Assembly: GCF_017792025.1 (NCBI RefSeq)
Contig: NZ_CP046956.1
Location: 2,914,001-2,978,000 of the forward strand
Source: Sediminibacillus dalangtanensis
GTDB taxonomy: Bacteria > Bacillota > Bacilli > Bacillales > Amphibacillaceae
Reading direction: 5' to 3'
Length of the DNA: 64,000 nucleotides
This document shows positions 7,560-15,408 of this stretch, in pieces. Each line of letters opens with the position of its first letter. Positions within the stretch are counted from its first letter, which is position 1. The translations under genes were made by a program, and so were the position numbers. Below the pieces are notes generated by a model that saw only the letters and a program-made list of their open reading frames with translations, had not been told where the DNA came from and did not search any database.

Positions 7560-7898
7560 TTATTTTTCTTGGTTGATTCTCCAACGGTTAAATTCTAGAA
7601 ATTCTCTGAATTGTTCTTTTGAAACTCCTGAGTCCATGGCATCTTGAACGAGTTCCAACCAATCTTCGTCCAACTGCTTCTTCATTTCTTCACTGTCTTC
7701 TTTCATCAGCAGCTCATTGATGGAAACTCCCAGTACAGCACCGACTTTCTCCATAAACTGTATAGAAGGATTGGTTTGCAGATTTCTTTCAATAGAGCTC
7801 AAGTATGATTTTGCCACACCAGCTTGTTCTGCCAATTCAGATAAGGACATTTTTTTCTCTTGACGTAATTGTTTGATTTTATCCCCGATCAAGGCCAT
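7560..7898 (-). CDS. sinR: Biofilm master repressor SinR
   Basis: Xre-family DNA-binding protein that in B. subtilis represses matrix operons (eps, tapA) and switches cells between motility and biofilm. Residues 5-65 form the helix-turn-helix (IKQLRQEKKMSLSELAEQAG, then SYLSSIERN); the C-terminal segment LDEDWLELVQDAMDSG..FREFLEF is the SinI/SinR dimerisation motif. 112 aa matches the family (111). Start ATG 7898 follows AAGAAGGTGA. Both the ribosome site and start codon lie in one arm of an inverted repeat whose loop holds a promoter. Sits behind sinI as in B. subtilis. Confidence 0.93.
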   Translation of the reverse strand: MALIGDKIKQLRQEKKMSLSELAEQAGVAKSYLSSIERNLQTNPSIQFMEKVGAVLGVSINELLMKEDSEEMKKQLDEDWLELVQDAMDSGVSKEQFREFLEFNRWRINQEK

Positions 7899-7941
7899 TC
7901 ACCTTCTTTCAAACAGATTATATCACAAGAAAGGTGAATGG
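7895..7941 (-). promoter_or_regulatory. sinR promoter inside an RNA hairpin that covers the sinR start
   Basis: Minus strand: left arm CCATTCACCTTTCTT (7941-7927), loop holding TGATATAAT (extended -10, TATAAT at 7917-7922), right arm AAGAAGGTGAATGG (7908-7895). The arms pair over 11 bp plus a bulged 3-bp extension. The right arm contains both the ribosome site and the ATG of sinR. A message read through from sinI could hide the sinR start, whereas one started at the loop promoter would lack the left arm. Confidence 0.65.
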
Positions 7942-7971
7942 TTCTATATAAAGCACAAAAAACAACCACGG

Positions 7972-8106
7972 TTATTTGCTGTTCATGGAGGAGTGTTGTG
8001 TTAAAAAGAGCCTGACGTCTTCTACTTCCAATCCGATCTGCTTTGCTTCTTCCATAAGGTTTATCCAATCTTTATCCAGCACTTTTTCGTCCAACGTTTT
8101 CAACAT
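7972..8106 (-). CDS. sinI: SinR antagonist SinI
   Basis: Small anti-repressor that binds SinR and frees matrix genes. 44 aa starting MLKTLDEKVLDKDW; the SinR-like dimerisation helix LDKDWINLMEEAKQIG and the EDVRLFL helix are both present, with the usual absence of a DNA-binding domain. ATG 8106 follows GGAGGG by eight bases; a longer frame upstream runs through the riboswitch and is not coding. The leader is a cyclic-di-GMP-I riboswitch ending about 11 bases before the ribosome site. Downstream is sinR. Confidence 0.92.
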   Translation of the reverse strand: MLKTLDEKVLDKDWINLMEEAKQIGLEVEDVRLFLTQHSSMNSK

Positions 8107-8130
8107 ACAATTTACCCTCCAATATTCTGT

Positions 8131-8212
8131 CAGGCAGCACAGCCATCCTTGCACCGAGGTGCTTTAGATCTGTTGCTTTGCGTCCTTACTTTTCAATAAG
8201 TTTGCCTTTTAC
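8131..8212 (-). promoter_or_regulatory. Cyclic di-GMP-I (GEMM-I) riboswitch upstream of sinI
   Basis: On the minus strand the leader reads AGGCAAAC, a CUUAUU-GAAA-AGUAAG hairpin with the GNRA tetraloop, then the invariant GGACGCAAAGC (8185-8175), GAUCUAA, a GCAC-CUCG-GUGC hairpin tip and AAGGAUGGCUGUGCUGCC closing the aptamer. These are the conserved blocks of GEMM-I in the right order, including both tetraloop-side and receptor-side stems. The sinI ribosome site GGAGGG (8120-8115) follows about 11 bases later with no terminator between, so control is probably at translation start. On or off sense cannot be told by eye. Confidence 0.9.
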
Positions 8213-8224
8213 TGAAGAAGCAAT

Positions 8225-8253
8225 GTTATATTGAAAATATACTATACTTTCCA
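8225..8253 (-). promoter_or_regulatory. Probable sinI promoter
   Basis: Minus strand -35 TGGAAA (8248-8253), 17-bp spacer, -10 TATAAC (8225-8230). Transcription would start near 8218, a few bases before the riboswitch. Upstream, TGTCTAA at 8276-8282 and a TTTTGTCGTT-type site at 8339-8348 loosely resemble Spo0A boxes, as expected for sinI, but are imperfect. Confidence 0.5.
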
Positions 8254-8469
8254 TGGCTTTCCTACGGGGTATTTTTGTCTAATTACTACTAGTTTTGTAA
8301 AGGGGAACAAACGGCAACTAATGAATTCCTCCCATTAAAACGACAAAATACTGCTCTTTTCAAAGTTATTTCTTTTTCCTGCGGCTTTTCTGAAAACATA
8401 TTCCGGGCAGATGGCCCTAGTTTGATATACACGTTGAAAAGAATAGCGATTTGGAATGGTTATTGTCTG

Positions 8470-8498
8470 TTGTTTTGTCCAAGGAAACCTGTTAAATT
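8470..8498 (+). promoter_or_regulatory. Possible promoter of the sortase gene
   Basis: TTGTTT (8470-8475), 17-bp spacer, TAAATT (8493-8498) with a TGT extension. Both boxes are imperfect. Otherwise 8283-8470 shows no gene. Confidence 0.3.
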
Positions 8499-8581
8499 AA
8501 AGCTGCAAGCGAGCCAACTTTCTGATTTCAACTGATTTCATAAGAATTTAATAGAAAAATGAGAAAAGAGGGATGAACCGG

Positions 8582-9184
8582 GTGAAAAAAATAGCGTTTC
8601 TGGCAATGATTGCTGGAGTAGTCTTATTAAGCTACGGATTCATGCAGATAATCCACACAGAACGTGCCCAGCAAAGCAGCCTGGCTGAGGCCCACTCATT
8701 ATTAAACGGGGAGAAAACAGCCGAAACAAAGGACAACGGGCAAACACAGGAGCAAGAAACGGACGATGGTGCAAACTACCTTCCAGATCAAGGCGAAACG
8801 GCCGGGATTCTATCGATTCCTAAAATTGACGCTGAGCTGCCGATTGTGGAGGGAACCGATCCAGATGATTTGGAAAAAGGAGTAGGTCATTACAAAGGAA
8901 CAGCGTATCCTACCGAAAATGACCAAATCGTCCTTTCTGGACACAGAGATACTGTTTTCCGCCGGATGGGAGAAGTAGAAATCGGTGATATATTTATCGT
9001 CAAACTTCCTTACGGGGAGTTCCGTTATCAAATGGAAAGTGCCAGGGTTGTCGATGCCGATGACCGAACAGTAATCAAGCCCACAGCGCCTGAAGAAGTA
9101 TTGACACTGACAACCTGTTATCCCTTTTCATATTTAGGTAACGCCCCACAGCGCTATATCATCACCGCCGTTCCCGTCGAATAA
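8582..9184 (+). CDS. Class D-type sortase
   Basis: Membrane-anchored cysteine transpeptidase that links surface proteins to the wall. An N-terminal signal anchor (IAFLAMIAGVVLLSYGFM) leads to an acidic linker (about 40-75) and the sortase beta-barrel: LSGHRD (catalytic His), LTLTTCYPF (catalytic Cys in TLTTC) and APQRYI (catalytic Arg). I prefer GTG 8582 (200 aa), nine bases after AGAGGG; ATG 8573 abuts that site. No LPXTG substrate is encoded nearby. Lies ahead of an LCP protein and a penicillin-binding protein, but a REP-like cluster separates them. Confidence 0.9.
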   Translation: MKKIAFLAMIAGVVLLSYGFMQIIHTERAQQSSLAEAHSLLNGEKTAETKDNGQTQEQETDDGANYLPDQGETAGILSIPKIDAELPIVEGTDPDDLEKGVGHYKGTAYPTENDQIVLSGHRDTVFRRMGEVEIGDIFIVKLPYGEFRYQMESARVVDADDRTVIKPTAPEEVLTLTTCYPFSYLGNAPQRYIITAVPVE

Positions 9185-9253
9185 CCACTTACAAGGCAGA
9201 AGAGAGTCCCAGACCAGTAGACCGTTTGGGGCTACGCCAGGCGTCTAAGGTCC

Positions 9254-9525
9254 GGGGTCAGTCCCCGAAGTATCCCAATTCAAGATATAGACGTGTTTTC
9301 CCTGTCACGGGGACTGCCCCCAAAACAAAGTTTTTGGCCTTGTATTTTAACTTAAATCCTATTTAAGCGGGATTTACTGAGTAGGAGGGACTGTCCCCTC
9401 CTCTGGTTGTTTTTGCCATTTCAAGCGCTTCGTGACCGCCCCAGGGACTGGCCCCCAAAGCTCGACCCCCAAAGCTCTTAAAAGCTGGGATTCTCTCTCT
9501 TGTACCTGCTATGGGGTCTGGCCCC
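9254..9525. repeat. REP-like cluster, five copies, between sortase and LCP genes
   Basis: Copies at 9254-9266 (GGGGTCAGTCCCC), 9309-9321 (GGGGACTGCCCCC), 9387-9398 (GGGACTGTCCCC), 9444-9456 (GGGACTGGCCCCC) and 9513-9525 (GGGGTCTGGCCCC). Spacing is fairly regular, 55-78 bp. Divergent copies with CTGG centres dominate the right half. No gene is visible in 9185-9600. Confidence 0.8.
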
Positions 9526-9602
9526 TACCGCCGGATTTCTACCGCGGACCCCTGCCGCCCTCCGACCACTTCTCTGTTTACTTATTTTTTTGTTTTCTGG
9601 TT

Positions 9603-9632
9603 TAGACGTTAGCTGGGGTAATGGGGTATAAT
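9603..9632 (+). promoter_or_regulatory. Promoter of the LCP/PBP pair
   Basis: TAGACG (9603-9608), 18-bp spacer, TATAAT (9627-9632). Confidence 0.5.
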
Positions 9633-9679
9633 GGTTTTTGGAATCTTTTAACTAAACAATGAAAAAGCGGGGGTATTAC

Positions 9680-10684
9680 GTGGCAAGGCAGGCGCACAAG
9701 AAAAAGCGCGGGAAACGACGGCGCTGGCTGGTCTGGTTAGGCGGGGTCCTACTGGTTGTACTGATTGCGGCGGCAGGATATGGGATTTATTTATACGATA
9801 AGCTGCAAGACACAGTCAACGAAATACATGAACCATTGAGTGACGAACAGCAGTCGGAGGAAACCGGGTCAAACGGACAGACAGGGAACGACGACCAAAA
9901 TGCCGATGGACATTCAAATTATTCCGACAGTACTGACCCCGATAACAAAAAGGAGACATTGAATTTCCTGTTATTAGGGGTTGATGAACGTGCCAATGAC
10001 CAAGGGCGTTCTGATACGATGATTCTGGTATCCGCCAATCCGAATACTGATTCGATGCTGATGATGAGCATACCACGCGATACTTACACTGAAATTCCCG
10101 GTAAGGGAATGGATAAGATCAATCATGCATATGCTTTTGGCGGTACCAGTCTAGCCGTCAAAACGGTCAAGCAAACCTTCGATGTTCCTATTGACTTTTA
10201 TATAAAGGTAAACATGGAAGGATTTCGGGACGGCATCGATGCGCTCAATGGCATCACCGTTGAAAATAGCTTTGGCTTCACGCAGGATGGCAAGAATTTT
10301 CCCGAAGGAGAAATCAACCTGAATGGAGAAGAAGCCTTGGCCTATACAAGAATGCGGAAAAAAGATCCACAGGGAGACCTGGGAAGGAATGAAAGACAGC
10401 GTCAGGTCATTCAAGCTGCCTTGGATCAAGCCGCTAACTTCTCCAACTTCACGAAAATCGGCCGTATTCTCGATATTGTCGGAGGAAATGTGCGAACCAA
10501 TATGAAAATGGAAAATATGCGCAATGTTTATTCCCATTACCGCCAGACACGAAAAACGATTCTTTCGTTGGAAATCGACGGATCCGGAAAAATAATGGAG
10601 GATGGAATTTGGTATTACATGGTCACAAATCAAGAACTGGCGCGGCTCAACGCAGAACTGGTGGAACATATGGAAGCCCGCTAA
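9680..10684 (+). CDS. LytR-CpsA-Psr (LCP) family wall-polymer ligase
   Basis: Membrane protein of the family that attaches teichoic acids or other anionic polymers to peptidoglycan. A basic N-terminus and one transmembrane segment (LVWLGGVLLVVLIAAAGYGIYLY) precede a low-complexity acidic linker and the LCP domain from NFLLLGVDERA, with GRSDTMILVSANP, MSIPRDTYTEIPG (phosphate-binding Arg) and AYTRMRKKDPQGDLGRNERQRQV. Start is uncertain: GTG 9680 (334 aa) has GGGGG six bases upstream, while ATG 9659 has no ribosome site. Followed 27 bp later by a penicillin-binding protein, likely one operon. Confidence 0.88.
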   Translation: MARQAHKKKRGKRRRWLVWLGGVLLVVLIAAAGYGIYLYDKLQDTVNEIHEPLSDEQQSEETGSNGQTGNDDQNADGHSNYSDSTDPDNKKETLNFLLLGVDERANDQGRSDTMILVSANPNTDSMLMMSIPRDTYTEIPGKGMDKINHAYAFGGTSLAVKTVKQTFDVPIDFYIKVNMEGFRDGIDALNGITVENSFGFTQDGKNFPEGEINLNGEEALAYTRMRKKDPQGDLGRNERQRQVIQAALDQAANFSNFTKIGRILDIVGGNVRTNMKMENMRNVYSHYRQTRKTILSLEIDGSGKIMEDGIWYYMVTNQELARLNAELVEHMEAR

Positions 10685-10711
10685 TGATATAAGGAAGGAA
10701 GGGTTCACTAC

Positions 10712-12733
10712 GTGAGAAAAATTTATAGTTTGCTAGCTATGGTAACACTGATTTCGATTCTCTCAGCCTGTTCGAACGATGAAGTTACACCCGAAGAACG
10801 GATGGATGAATTCGTCGGACACTGGAATGAGCAGGATTTTGATGCTATGTATGAGATGGCTTCTTCCGACTCAAAAGAGGCTTATCCAACCGAGGAATTT
10901 GTTGATCGCTACGAAAAAATCTATAACGATTTAAATGTGGAAAATTTAAATGTCAGCTATGAAAAGCTTGAAGAAGGCGAAGAAAACAGCGAAGAGGATG
11001 GAACTGCTTCTTTTCCGCTTTCAGTAGAAATGGATACTGTCGGTGGACCGATTTCTTTTGATTATCAAGCGACGTTGAAAAAGATTGAAGATGAAGACGG
11101 AGAGACTGATTGGGTCGTTAATTGGGATCCGGGTTATATTTTTCCGCAGTTGAAAAACGGCGGGGAAATCTCCTTCCAAACCAAAACTCCTGAACGTGGG
11201 GAGATTTTTGACCGTAATCAGAACGGACTTGCTGTAAATGAAGAAATTTACGAGATCGGCGTTGTTCCTGGAGAATTCGGTGAAAATGCAGAAGAAACCA
11301 AAGAAGAAATTGCCGACCTTTTAGCAATGGATGTCGCTTCTATTAATGCAGCATTGGACGCCGAGTGGGTACAAGACGATTCATTTGTTCCGTTGAAAAA
11401 AGTTCCAAAAACGAACGAAGAACAATTGGATGCCTTGTTTGAACTGGGACCTGTATTAAGCCAAACGACCACCGGCAGGGTTTATCCATACGGGGAGGCT
11501 GCTTCCCACCTCGTCGGATATATCGGTTCTGTAACTGCTGAGGAAATCGAAGAAGCCGAACCTGGGGCGTATTCCAATGGGGATTTGATTGGAAAACGCG
11601 GGCTTGAATTATTGTTTGAAGACCGCCTTAAGGGAGAACCTGGAGTGACAATTGCCGTCACCAAAGAAGGAGAAGAAGATCAAGTTCTGACCCAAACAGA
11701 AGTGAAGGATGGCGAGGATATCACAGTTACCATTGATGCAGATGTCCAACAATCGATTTACGATTCCTATAAAGGCCAAACAGGCACAGCCGCTGCTATA
11801 CAGCCAAAAACCGGCGAAACGCTTGCGCTTGTAAGTGCTCCCGGATTTGATCCGAACGAACTTGCCTATGGAATCAGCCAATCCAAGCTGGAAGCATTAC
11901 AGGAGGATGAACAAAAGCCGCTGCAAAACCGGTTCAGTGCTACCTATGCCCCTGGTTCCTCGATCAAACCGATCACAGCAGCAATTGGATTGGAAACCGG
12001 CGCGATCGATCCGAATGAAGCAATCGAAATCAACGGCCTAAAGTGGCAAAAAGATGAATCATGGGGAGACTACCGTGTAACACGGGTATCAGAAGGCAGT
12101 CCTGTCGATTTGACGGACGCACTTGTGCGATCTGATAATATTTATTTTGCCCAACAGGCATTGGAAATCGGCTCCGACAACCTGATTGACAGACTTAACC
12201 AATTCGGTGTCGGCGAAGACTTCCCTTACACCTATCCAATCGAAGCTTCGACCGTTTCCAGTAATGGAGAAATCGATAGTGAGGCAATGTTAGCCGACAC
12301 CAGCTATGGGCAAGGTCAGTTGGAAATGAGTGCCCTGCATCTGGCTGTAGCTTACACCACCTTGTTAAACGACGGAAATATGATTCAGCCAACCTTAGAG
12401 GAAAGTGAAGAAGACGGCCAGGTTTGGAAAGAAGGGATCGTAAGCGGAGAGAACGTTAATACTATTCGCGATGCCTTGCGCAAAGTCGTTTCCGCTCCGA
12501 ATGGAACGGCGCACAGTGCAGCCTCGTTGGACATTAACTTGTCCGGTAAAACGGGGACAGCAGAATTGAAAAAAAGCCTGGACGATGAAAATGCCGAGGA
12601 AAACGGCTGGTTTGTCACCTATCCTGAAGACGAGGATCTTTTAATCTCCATGATGATGGAAAACGTGAAAGACCAAGGCGGCAGCCATATCGTGGTAGAT
12701 CGGGCCGTTGAAGCTTTGAAGGAAATAAAATAA
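10712..12733 (+). CDS. MecA/PBP3-type penicillin-binding transpeptidase (lipoprotein)
   Basis: Class B penicillin-binding protein that cross-links peptidoglycan outside the membrane. It begins with a lipoprotein signal (SILSAC lipobox, about residue 20), then a MecA-type NTF2-like domain (about 25-145), a dimerisation domain (about 155-320) and the transpeptidase: YAPGSSIKPI (SxxK nucleophile), RSDNIYF (SxN) and LSGKTGTAEL (KTG). 673 aa. Architecture equals B. subtilis PbpC (PBP3) and S. aureus PBP2a, which are poorly inhibited by many beta-lactams; whether this one is cannot be seen. GTG start after AAGGAAGGAAGGG. Terminator follows. Confidence 0.92.
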   Translation: MRKIYSLLAMVTLISILSACSNDEVTPEERMDEFVGHWNEQDFDAMYEMASSDSKEAYPTEEFVDRYEKIYNDLNVENLNVSYEKLEEGEENSEEDGTASFPLSVEMDTVGGPISFDYQATLKKIEDEDGETDWVVNWDPGYIFPQLKNGGEISFQTKTPERGEIFDRNQNGLAVNEEIYEIGVVPGEFGENAEETKEEIADLLAMDVASINAALDAEWVQDDSFVPLKKVPKTNEEQLDALFELGPVLSQTTTGRVYPYGEAASHLVGYIGSVTAEEIEEAEPGAYSNGDLIGKRGLELLFEDRLKGEPGVTIAVTKEGEEDQVLTQTEVKDGEDITVTIDADVQQSIYDSYKGQTGTAAAIQPKTGETLALVSAPGFDPNELAYGISQSKLEALQEDEQKPLQNRFSATYAPGSSIKPITAAIGLETGAIDPNEAIEINGLKWQKDESWGDYRVTRVSEGSPVDLTDALVRSDNIYFAQQALEIGSDNLIDRLNQFGVGEDFPYTYPIEASTVSSNGEIDSEAMLADTSYGQGQLEMSALHLAVAYTTLLNDGNMIQPTLEESEEDGQVWKEGIVSGENVNTIRDALRKVVSAPNGTAHSAASLDINLSGKTGTAELKKSLDDENAEENGWFVTYPEDEDLLISMMMENVKDQGGSHIVVDRAVEALKEIK

Positions 12734-12774
12734 CACCCGGCAATTTTTAATAGGCCAGTTGTTAGCTATTAGGA

Positions 12775-12816
12775 AAGAGGGATGCCAACTTGCGAGTAAG
12801 CGGGCATCTCTCTTTT
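12775..12816 (+). terminator. Terminator of the LCP/PBP operon
   Basis: AAGAGGGATGCC (12775-12786) pairs with GGCATCTCTCTT (12803-12814) with one G-T wobble, then TTTTCG. Confidence 0.75.
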
Positions 12817-12928
12817 CGTTATCTAAACAAGTCCGATCAACATATCGATGTAATACGGACTAGCATTTATTTCATGAAGGATTTATTTTTGTCCATTCCT
12901 TTTTTATTTCGATCGATGATTTGTCTTC

Positions 12929-13075
12929 TTTACTCAGGGACGAATGCTACCTTATAATATCATGTAGTATGTGCTAAAACTATTCATGTCCTGCACAGGG
13001 CATACCTCCTTCTATGGTGAGATAAAGTTGTCGGGAAACCACCTTTTATCCTGCCATGAAGCGAGGTTTTTTTAT
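12929..13075 (+). ncRNA. Candidate small RNA with promoter and terminator
   Basis: TTTACT (12929-12934), 18-bp spacer and a perfect TATAAT (12953-12958) start a region with no good ORF. It ends in a long imperfect hairpin: ACCTCCTTCTATGG (from 13003) closes with CCATGAAGCGAGGT (to 13067), with an inner GATAAA/TTTATC stem and a GGGAAACC tip, followed by a run of seven T. Size would be about 110 nt. I do not recognise the family. It sits alone between two convergent operons. Confidence 0.45.
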
Positions 13076-13136
13076 TACCTCGTTATAAACTCTCCGGAAC
13101 CCATGGTATAGCCAGAGGGTTTCTAAACCATTCACA

Positions 13137-13167
13137 AAAGGGACTATCTGGCCGATAGTCCCTTTTG
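13137..13167 (-). terminator. Terminator of the TRAP/hexulose-phosphate operon
   Basis: AAAAGGGACTATC and GATAGTCCCTTTT form a 13-bp perfect stem with a 5-base loop, seven bases from the last stop codon. Palindromic, so it can act on both strands. Confidence 0.8.
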
Positions 13168-13173
13168 CATTCT

Positions 13174-13737
13174 CTATTCCAAATTTGTATGCTGCTGCTT
13201 CAATTCCTCATGGCTGGTGCTTTTGAAAGCTTCCATGGCAAAAATAATCGAAGCGTCCAGCACTAAATGCAAGGTTTGGTCAAATTGATTGCCGAGCGGC
13301 TGGATTGTGTCAGGTTCATGTGCCAACCTTTTTTTGGTCGCTGTCGGCAAGTAGACAGCATGATCAGCCAGCTGGCTCAAAGGAGATTCCGGGTTGGCAG
13401 TAACGGCCGCTACCCTGGCACCGACTTCTCGTGCTTTATCGGCTTTTGTGTACGTGCCGCCGGTCGAACCGGAACCAGACAGTGCCACATATAAATCACC
13501 TGCCGCTATACTTGGTGTAATGGTCTCTCCGACCACATATACCGGAAAGCCCGCATGCATCAACCGCATGGCAAAAGCTTTTCCCATCAGACCCGTGCGG
13601 CCTTCCCCATCGACAAAAATCCGCTTGGCGTTGTTCAATTCTTCTGCAAGCCGCTGGACGCTTTCGCTATCGACTTGATGAAGTACCCCTGTTATTTCTT
13701 TTCCGACTGTATCGATGATTTCGTTCATATTTTTCAT
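13174..13737 (-). CDS. 6-phospho-3-hexuloisomerase-like SIS protein
   Basis: SIS-fold cytoplasmic isomerase of the PHI (HxlB) family, which interconverts D-arabino-3-hexulose-6-P and fructose-6-P. Visible: FVDGEGRTGLMGKAFAMRLMHAG near residue 35 and the sugar-phosphate loop ALSGSGSTGGT. 187 aa, usual for PHI. It overlaps the synthase-like gene by 4 bp (ATGA), and ends the TRAP operon. The paired family identity is clear; the true substrate may differ because the pair is tied to a sugar TRAP importer and kinase rather than to formaldehyde genes. Confidence 0.85.
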   Translation of the reverse strand: MKNMNEIIDTVGKEITGVLHQVDSESVQRLAEELNNAKRIFVDGEGRTGLMGKAFAMRLMHAGFPVYVVGETITPSIAAGDLYVALSGSGSTGGTYTKADKAREVGARVAAVTANPESPLSQLADHAVYLPTATKKRLAHEPDTIQPLGNQFDQTLHLVLDASIIFAMEAFKSTSHEELKQQHTNLE

Positions 13738-14354
13738 TTGATCATCCCTTTAATCGTTTTGGCAGCTTCTTGCCGGTTTTCTGCTTTTGTGATTGCACTT
13801 CCGACAATAATCACATCCGGCCGGTACTCCAGGAATGCTGGCAGGCTGTCTTGATTGATGCCGCCTGCTACAGCAGTTTGGACGTCGCTCAATCCTTCCA
13901 CCAGGCGAAAATGCTCCCCATCAAGCCCGCCGCTTTTCTGTTCATCTTTGCCGATATGAAGCGATAGCAAATCCGCCCCACTTTCGATTAATTCCTCGAC
14001 TTTTTCCCGATTACGGATACCGAGCAAGTCTACCATGATCTGTTTGTCAGCCTGGTTGGCCACTTCGATACAATCCTTTATCGTTTGCAGAGGAGCAAAT
14101 CCCATCACCGTGGTAATATCCGCTCCTGCGTCCAGCGCGAGTGCGGTTTCATGCTTGCCCGCATCGCAAATCTTCATATCCGCCACCAATGTTTTTTCCG
14201 GGTATGCTTGTTTCATTTCTTTGATGATTTTCACGCCGAATTCTTTGATGACACCTGTGCCGATTTCAATGTAATCGACGGAATCCTTCACAGATTCGAT
14301 CACCGCAAAACATTCATCCCACGGCAGGCGATCCAAGGCTACTTGTAAATTCAT
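13734..14354 (-). CDS. 3-hexulose-6-phosphate synthase-like decarboxylase-fold enzyme
   Basis: Member of the orotidine-decarboxylase suprafamily: HPS joins formaldehyde to ribulose-5-P (or reverses it), and close relatives decarboxylate 3-keto-L-gulonate-6-P. Motifs: VADMKICDAG (the D-x-K-x-x-D metal and catalytic set near residue 60), MVDLLGI, HIGKDEQ, AVAGGIN and DVIIVGSAIT. The HxGxDxQ stretch is nearer HPS than UlaD. 206 aa, start ATG after GAAGGAGG. Coupled to the PHI-like gene. In the reverse direction it would release formaldehyde; which reaction runs here is open. Confidence 0.85.
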   Translation of the reverse strand: MNLQVALDRLPWDECFAVIESVKDSVDYIEIGTGVIKEFGVKIIKEMKQAYPEKTLVADMKICDAGKHETALALDAGADITTVMGFAPLQTIKDCIEVANQADKQIMVDLLGIRNREKVEELIESGADLLSLHIGKDEQKSGGLDGEHFRLVEGLSDVQTAVAGGINQDSLPAFLEYRPDVIIVGSAITKAENRQEAAKTIKGMIK

Positions 14355-14375
14355 GCTCCATTCCTCCTTCGACTT

Positions 14376-15329
14376 CTATCGTTCAATCCGTTGTTTCTCA
14401 CCCATCATTTCCAGCACTTCATCTAAATCAGGCAAGCCCTCATTGTCACCTGCTACGGAGACAACCAGTGCCCCCACCGCATTGGCAAACGTCAACATCC
14501 GTTCGGCGGTCCAATTTTGCTTCCAAGCATAAATAAATCCTGCATCGAATCCGTCTCCTGCTCCTACGGTATCGACCACTTTGCCTACTGGAAACCCTGG
14601 GACTTGCAAGCGTTGGCCGTGTATATATCCGACACTGCCCTCTGCCCCCTTTTTGATGACGATTGCTTCGATATTATACGGCTGCAGCTGATCGATCATG
14701 GCCTCTTCTTGTTCTTCCATTTCAAATAGAAAGCTTAGTTCCTCGATCCCGACCAGCAGGATATCGACGTCTGGGAGAAAGGACTGGAGAACTTCCCTCG
14801 CTTTTGCTGCACTCCAAAGCTTCAGCCGGATATTCGGGTCAAAAGAAACCTTCAAGCCATGTTTTTTTGCAAGCGAAACAGCTCTTCTGACCAATTCGAT
14901 ATTCCGTTCGGAGATTGCCGGAAAAACCCCGGTAATATGAAGGACTTTTGCCTGTTTGATGTAATCCTCGTCGATGTCTTCCAATGTCATCGTTTCGGTC
15001 GGTGATTTTTCCCGATAATAAAAGGTTTTGCCGTCCCCTGATTCGCGGATTTCTTTAAAATTGACGGAGGTCGGATACCCATCTACAAGACGGGCTTCCG
15101 TGACATCGACGCCTTCCCCGCGCATAAAGTTAAGCACAAATTTTCCAAACTCGTCTTTTCCAACACGGCTGATCCAGCCACTGCGCAATCCAAGCCGGGC
15201 ACAGCCAACAGCAAAATTCAGTTCCGCTCCTCCCACTTTGCGTTCAAACTCATTCACGAACCGCATCGGCCCGGTATTTTTGGGATTGAAAGTGATCATT
15301 CCATCTCCGATTGTTATTACGTCCAGCAT
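14376..15329 (-). CDS. PfkB-family sugar kinase (KdgK-like)
   Basis: Cytoplasmic ribokinase-fold kinase, most like 2-keto-3-deoxygluconate kinases and fructokinases. N-terminal GGAELNFAVGCARLG binds the sugar; C-terminal VDTVGAGDGFDAGF holds the anion hole and catalytic Asp. Start ATG 15329 (317 aa) follows AGGAAG by eight bases and begins MLDVITIGDG; a GTG nine bases earlier is too close to the ribosome site. It would phosphorylate the sugar delivered by the TRAP importer before the HPS/PHI-like pair acts. Substrate not readable from sequence. Confidence 0.82.
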   Translation of the reverse strand: MLDVITIGDGMITFNPKNTGPMRFVNEFERKVGGAELNFAVGCARLGLRSGWISRVGKDEFGKFVLNFMRGEGVDVTEARLVDGYPTSVNFKEIRESGDGKTFYYREKSPTETMTLEDIDEDYIKQAKVLHITGVFPAISERNIELVRRAVSLAKKHGLKVSFDPNIRLKLWSAAKAREVLQSFLPDVDILLVGIEELSFLFEMEEQEEAMIDQLQPYNIEAIVIKKGAEGSVGYIHGQRLQVPGFPVGKVVDTVGAGDGFDAGFIYAWKQNWTAERMLTFANAVGALVVSVAGDNEGLPDLDEVLEMMGEKQRIER

Positions 15330-15408
15330 TTGAAACACTTCCTTCTTGTAAACTAGAAAAGCAGCCGAACATGACGCCCGGTGCGTTTGGCTGCTTTTCG
15401 GTCTCTAT

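Noticed and set aside
7972..8154. 60-codon version of sinI starting further upstream
   Set aside because: The extra codons lie in the c-di-GMP aptamer and leader; the true start follows GGAGGG at ATG 8106.
8276..8348. Spo0A boxes upstream of sinI
   Set aside because: TGTCTAA and TTTTGTCGTT are only partial matches to TGTCGAA; expected from B. subtilis biology but too weak to annotate on their own.
9254..9525. Regularly spaced repeats considered as a CRISPR array
   Set aside because: Units are only about 13 bp, vary in orientation and sequence, spacing is irregular, and no cas genes are near.
12997..13128. Small ORF within the candidate small RNA (starts MSCTGHTSF)
   Set aside because: No ribosome site, no hydrophobic toxin-like segment, and it reads through the terminator hairpin.
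13174..14354. HPS/PHI pair taken as a formaldehyde-detoxification operon
   Set aside because: B. subtilis hxlAB stands alone with its HxlR activator; here there is no HxlR and the pair belongs to a sugar-transport operon, so that role is not assumed.
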